Shown here piece after piece: positions 59,192 through 64,000 of a DNA stretch of 64,000 nucleotides (positions are counted from its first letter, which is position 1; the number at the start of each line of letters is the position of its first letter). The notes below the pieces were generated by a model. That model was not told the origin of the DNA. It saw only the letters and a program-made list of their open reading frames with translations, and ran no database searches. Source of the stretch: Polytrichum commune (lineage: Eukaryota; Streptophyta; Polytrichopsida; Polytrichales; Polytrichaceae); assembly GCA_950295325.1 (NCBI GenBank), contig OX485808.1, positions 20,792,527 to 20,856,526 of the forward strand. Direction: 5' to 3'. The translations under genes were made by a program, and so were the position numbers.

Positions 59192-60117
59192 TACCGTAGG
59201 TTCATAGCTGGTTCGACACATGTTAGCCGAATAATTAATCAAAGTTCAAAAAGTAGGTTCGGCACCTAAAAACAATATATTCATATTTTCGGCAATTTCT
59301 CTTTTAATTTTTAAAAATTCAGCCTAAATTCATTTTTAATTTTCTATTTATGCTTATATCTTGTACATCTCTCTTGAATTGAATGACAAGTAAGATGTGA
59401 GTGAAGAGTTGAGAATGCTCTGTGTTTTATGCAAGTAGAGTGGAGTTGTGTTCAACAATGCATATGGGATATGTAAACTTTGAGGTGAAGCACCGAGTTA
59501 GACTTCATTTTTATAACACGCATAACTTTTGCACAGAGTCTTCAAATGACATAAAATTTGTTGGAGGTGAAATATAACTTGATTTCTAAACTTTTCTTAG
59601 ACCAATAAAATTCCAAAAAAGTTGATCTTCTATGCACAAATGAGCTCCGAAAAACTGTTGTGAATGCATTTTAATTTTTTGATCTTTACACGGCTGCAAT
59701 GTTTTGTCCATATCTTTTGCATAAAGACTTATTTTGACACAAAACTTGTTGGAGGTGGAAGAAGGATTGATTTCTCAACTTTTGTTAGTTGGACAAAATT
59801 CTATAAAACTTCATCTTCTATGCTCAATTGGACTCCAAAAATTTGTGTACAACACATTTGAAAAGCCTCACCTAGAGTCTTGCTACTTCTTAACCCATAT
59901 TCTTTGTGGACTAATGTAAGTGAGTTTGATTACAAAAGGAGCACCTTCTCTCTTTCAAAATTCACATATGCTTCCACTGTAAGTAAAAATTTCTTACTTT
60001 TTGGCAATTTTGGAAAATAATTAATTTTATATTCGGCAAAAAATGCCAATAATATTCCAAATTTTTTGACTTTTTTTTAAAATTATTTAGTGACGGACTA
60101 GCTATGAACCTACGGTA
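59192..60117. mobile_element. non-autonomous DNA transposon with TA at both ends
   Basis: Inverted termini CCGTAGGTTCATAGCTGGT (from 59194) and, reversed, CCGTAGGTTCATAGCTAGT (to 60115), flanked by TA. Body 922 bases. Inside, two diverged tandem segments (about 59515-59680 and 59690-59860) share CTTTTGCA, TTGTTGGAGGTG and ATCTTCTATGC. The TA footprint fits Tc1/mariner-type mobilisation. No transposase remnant seen. Confidence 0.7.
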
Positions 60118-60674
60118 TACATTACAAATGTGTAAGTTTTTGTGACAAGGTTTTGACCCAGGGTAGTTTGCAAGGGTATGGGGTAAAGGATGTTCGTGAG
60201 GTCAACCTAAATTGTACATATCATTGGAGACTGTTCCATTAGTGTGGGCCACATTAATCACTTTTGTAGGAGAGTGATTTGGGTGACTATAATATTTTAT
60301 GCACTTTTATACTATTTTATTCAAACCATAGGATATGAGGTGTTGCTATTGGTCTTCGAGAAGACTAAGTTAAGGGGAGACATGGGGTCTTGGGTCCACA
60401 TTGATTCCACCTTGACTAAACAATTAGAGTGGTCCACATTAATTATTCCCACAATAACTTTCCATGCACACTAGTAGGACAATCCAATGTACATGTTATG
60501 CTAGTCATATGTAACTATCATAGGTACAATATAGGCATTATTAATCCTTGCTCTTAGTGCTTCATGTGACTGAAGCCCAACAAACCTCAAAAACTCTCAA
60601 GCATGTCCCCACGTCCAAACTTGAAGTGTTCAACTCCATGATTTTTGTGTTAAAAAACTATTTTATAGAACCAA

Positions 60675-61136
60675 TGAGAGGAGAGTGGATGACTCGCAAC
60701 TCCTGTGGCTCGTCATGCACCTACTTGAGATGGTTACCGATCATAACCAAGCAAATCATGAACCAAATATAGAAATCATGGATGATATTACATCCATATG
60801 GATGAAAAGTATCACACATTTTGATAACCGTTTTACTTTTGGATGAATGATCGGTTCTCAAATTTTCTTGCTTTTGACGACTCTGGTATTGATTCTATGG
60901 ACTAGATTATTATCGAGAGGAGAGTGAACAACTCGCCACAAGATCATCATCCACTCTCCTTTGGTTTATTATGTAGTCCATAGCCAATCGGCTCATAGAC
61001 AGAGTGTGGGAATTATGGATGATATTGTGCCTCCATGGATGAATGATTGTGACAAGTTTTGATAACCCCCCCTTGCTCTTGGATGAGCGACTGGTTGTGA
61101 AATTTGTCTGCTTCTGACGACTCTGGTATAGACTCT
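60675..61136. repeat. tandem duplication, two diverged units of about 230 bases
   Basis: 60675-60900 and 60914-61136 share GAGAGGAGAGTG, ATGGATGATATT, TTTTGATAACC and TGACGACTCTGGTAT blocks in the same order. No coding role evident. Confidence 0.7.
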
Positions 61137-61154
61137 ATGTTTTACACTTTACTG

Positions 61155-62310
61155 GCCTGCGTTGCATTGATGTGGTGGCCATGTCCGCCATAGCTGACCT
61201 CATCTCCTCCTGAAACCCGAAGCATTCCAAATTGTAACTTCTGGGAAGCAGATGTTCATCATAACTTAATGTGGCCTATTCAGAGCGGTTAGGATTACCG
61301 CTGTGTGCTGGTTTCGTCCTGGAAGAAGAGTGAGTAAAGTACCTGGGCAATAGGCCAGAAATCTATCGAAGCTCTTGAGATCTTCTCCCGATCCCCCTTC
61401 ACCTCCTTCAAGGCTTGCTCTGCGTTGTAAAACCCTCCGAAAACCCTGAGCGAAATGTAACTCTCTTTCTCCCACAGATCATAGCAGGAGAGAGTAAGAT
61501 TGACATGGTGATTGTGAAATTGGTAGAGGAAATTGCTGGCCAAGGTTATGTCACTTGCTGCATTTTGTTATACAGTACATAATTTTCGCCTTGTAAATTT
61601 GGCTGTGCCGGCTATGGCGGACATGGTTACCACATCGTTGCAAGGGCCTGTTCCAGCAGGAAATCTCTTTAGTGAAGAAAGCCATTGAAGCTCTGGTTTT
61701 CTGCTAATTCCCCTTGGACCTTTCTAAAACCCTGAGCAGAATATCGCTCTCGTTTTTTCAGAGATCGTAGCTGGAGAGAGTACGAATGATATGGTGATTT
61801 GTGAAATTGGTAGAGGAAATTGTTGGCCAAGAATGAAGTCACTTTGGGTATTTTGTTATACACGACATGTTTTTCGCCTTGTACAAAATTGCCTAAGCCG
61901 GCCATGGCGGACATGGCCACCACATCGTTGCAAGGCCCTATTTCCGTAGGAAATCTCTGCAGCGAAGAAAGCCATGGAAGCTCTTGTCTCATGCTAAGTT
62001 GCCTTGCTCTCAAGCCCTGCTCTGCATTGTAAAACCTTCCTAAAACCCTGATCAGAATGTCGTTTTAATTTATTTTTTTAAACTCCAGCGATCGTAGCTG
62101 AAGAGAGGAAGAATGGCATTGTGATTCTAAAACTGATAGAGGAGATTTTGTCCAAGATTGATGTCGTGCATTTTGTTAAACAGGATATAATTTTCGCCTT
62201 GTAAACTTGCCTGCCATCTCGGCTATGGCGGGCATGGCGGACATTGCCACCGCATCGTTGCAAGGCCCCAGTTACGAAGGAATTCCCTCACTGTAACCTT
62301 GGAAGCTCTT
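61155..62310 (+). repeat. leader/start-codon unit: three tandem copies plus one inverted partial copy
   Basis: Three direct units of about 290-330 bases between 61390 and 62310. Each contains AAAACCCTGA, a GATCGTAGC-type block, ATTTTGTTA, TTTTCGCCTTGTA and then ATGGCGGACAT (61614, 61904, 62234), reading MADM-TTSLQGP. An inverted fragment of the start lies at 61160-61200. Confidence 0.8.
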
Positions 62311-63181
62311 ACTGGCATTACCATTGCAATCCATCACTCTGAATCGCCAGTCTATTCCAATATTCATGAAAAGTCGAATTCAGAGTGTTTTGGCGGCATT
62401 TCCTGCAATTCAATCAACTCCCATAAGCAGCTGCATTCACGAAGTTGCAGCCGTGTGTGTTCACAAAACCCACCTGCTAGGTAAGTAGTTTATTGTTGCA
62501 AGCATTCAACTCTAGTATGTTGTTGCAATTCTCTTGCCTCCCCTACTGAAATATGTATAGCAACAAAAATTGAGGAGGTTAGCCAGTCCTCGGGCAAGCA
62601 ACGGCGCATACTCTGTCAGCAGTACTAGAAACAACATTTTGCTTCTGGAGTTGAGTTCCGGATGACGCATGACTCGTTTTGGATGTGGCTATGTGCAGCA
62701 TAGTCAAGGGATGATTATTGAGATAGTGGTTACCTGTAGATTGCGTGTGCTTTTGTACAGAGTCGAGTATTTTTGCACTTCTCTCTCCCACTTGTGATTT
62801 GATGAAAGTAGTCATTAGGGTTTCTACCTTGTCGTCATCATGGCATCATCTGGTGATGTATGGATAAAGAGATTTATTACTGGTGTCATGTTACTTTGAC
62901 TTTCAAGTGTAAATTTACAAACACGAGGTGCGGTATTGTGAAGTCGTGAACTATTACTGGCATTGTGTCTGCTAATTTTGCTGTTTGTGTAACTGGCTCT
63001 AAGCTTTTCCTACATCATTTGGTTTTGCCACTCTGTATTTCATCTTCATCAGGGTCATCTCATTCTCACAAGTTCTAATCTGTATCATTACTAGTAGTGC
63101 AGGATTCTTGCCTGAAGAATGGGGACACATTTCTCACGAACACCTCTACCCATCATTCAAGCGACAGTCAGGAGAGATGAG
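62225..63181 (+). CDS. possible 5' end of a gene continuing downstream, identity unknown
   Basis: The third leader unit (ATG at 62225 or 62234) runs into an exon-like stretch ending AACCCACCTGCTAG/GTAAGTAG at 62485. A candidate second exon lies at about 63102-63181 (GTAGTGCAG/GATTC to GATGAG/GTCAGT). The frame opened by the ATG closes at a TAA about 70 bases on, so either translation starts elsewhere or this copy is not functional. A downstream frame rich in Ser, Gln and Ile follows. Ser/Thr-rich N-terminal content would suit an organelle transit peptide, but nothing identifies the protein. Annotated only because consensus splice sites and the duplicated start unit point to a transcribed locus. 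Confidence 0.25.
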
Positions 63182-64000
63182 GTCAGTAAAAATTTGTTGG
63201 CAAGATAAAATGTCAGGTTGTATTTGTTGGAAGGCTGGCTGATTTCTCCCTGTAATAAGTAGAGTCGGTAACAGCATGTTTGGACTTCGTTTATTTGGCT
63301 ATTTAAGGGTAACCACAACAAAGCTTTATCGCTCGGTATGTTGTTGGAGATGAACCGTAGTCAAGGGCCCTATATCTTTTAAGTCAAACATCATTTTCTG
63401 AAAGCGAGTTTCCTCTTCCAGTTCTTGGCTGTCTTTTATGTGTAGGTGTCCAGTGACTTACCCTTTGGATGAAATGTTGTGATTGTTGGACTCTGAAGGA
63501 TGTTATCTTCCAAGCTTTAAGTTATCTCAATCCTTGTGTTCACTCAAGTCAAATTATGAGGTTGGTAGCTGTCATGATACCTCATCCAATGTCCATGCAC
63601 AAATTGTTTGTTAAAGGTCCACATGAAGTATGTGCTTGCATTTCACATAAATCTTGTGACGTTCATGTTTTGATGATTTTGGCGGGGTTTGGTTTTTGGC
63701 AGAACAGGATGGACATGCTACTACCAAGTGAGGTCAGTGCATGGAATTATTCATACTTATCTTGTAATGGTCAGAGGAATGTGCGCAGGGCTTTTGTGAC
63801 TTCATTGAAAACTAGGCTCTCTAACTTCAATTTTGAAACTGCGTGGCAAATACTGCCTTGACCTGTGAAGCTGTGCTCCACACTTGAGGGGGTCTGCAGT
63901 AGTTAATGGTATTCAGAGTCAAGAAGCTCACAAATTGTCAATGAGAGTGAACTTTAATGACGGAGATTCCAATTGCAATGGTTATGTTATTGTGGTGATA
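63182..64000. other. unassigned; possible intron or 3' continuation of the last locus
   Basis: A 130-codon frame at 63469-63861 on the plus strand is not recognisable and may be chance. No other feature seen. Confidence 0.35.

Noticed and set aside
1-64000. CRISPR array, prokaryotic operons, rRNA or complete tRNA genes
   Set aside because: None seen; introns, retrotransposons and plant genes mark this as nuclear eukaryotic DNA. The only tRNA-like signals are the SINE head and the primer-binding site.

Overview
The window is nuclear DNA of a streptophyte, most likely a land plant outside the seed plants (bryophyte, lycophyte or fern); the exact group cannot be fixed from sequence alone. The evidence is short-intron genes for a chloroplast DEG1 protease and for the SAGA/TREX-2 subunit ENY2, both close to plant family members, set in AT-rich, transposon-packed DNA. 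Two host genes look intact. Most of the remaining coding capacity belongs to mobile elements.

1-28.5 kb is a three-level nest of transposons. The outermost layer is a decayed Mutator-like element (MULE). Its SWIM-type transposase (24.1-27.3 kb, minus) faces a two-exon accessory gene (2.0-3.2 kb, plus), and an AT-hook ORF and a truncated YAK1-like kinase pseudogene lie to its left. A Ty3/gypsy element (3353-23134, minus, terminal TGTC...GACA, 4-bp duplication ACGG) split the MULE. This gypsy element is the most striking object here. It carries gag, protease, a full-length C5-cytosine DNA methyltransferase between protease and reverse transcriptase, RNase H, integrase, and a C4HC3 PHD finger after the integrase. 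It thus encodes both a putative chromatin writer and a reader. It is now broken by several stops and a frameshift, and the methyltransferase has lost its ENV glutamate. A second, very young gypsy element (10018-19825; two 1595-bp LTRs that look identical, CCAAT duplication) inserted at its gag/protease boundary. That insert keeps an open 1882-codon frame but lacks the catalytic core of reverse transcriptase, so it was probably mobilised in trans.

28.6-41.8 kb is mostly AT-rich non-coding DNA. It holds an ankyrin-like pseudogene, a tRNA-derived SINE (33.86-34.23 kb), a repeat block with perfect heat-shock-element arrays (37.2-37.5 kb), and a deleted hAT element with a perfect 8-bp duplication just upstream of DEG1.

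41.9-50.7 kb is the gene island. DEG1 (plus, nine coding exons plus a leader intron that contains a threefold tandem repeat) and ENY2 (minus, five exons including a 13-nt first coding exon) are convergent.

50.7-64 kb has no clear gene until its end. It contains several short terminal-inverted-repeat elements with recognisable insertion footprints (TTAA, TA and a 9-bp Mutator-type duplication), a two-copy family with GGGCCGG termini, tandem duplications, and at 61.4-62.5 kb a three-copy tandem repeat of a leader/start-codon unit that probably feeds a gene running beyond the window.
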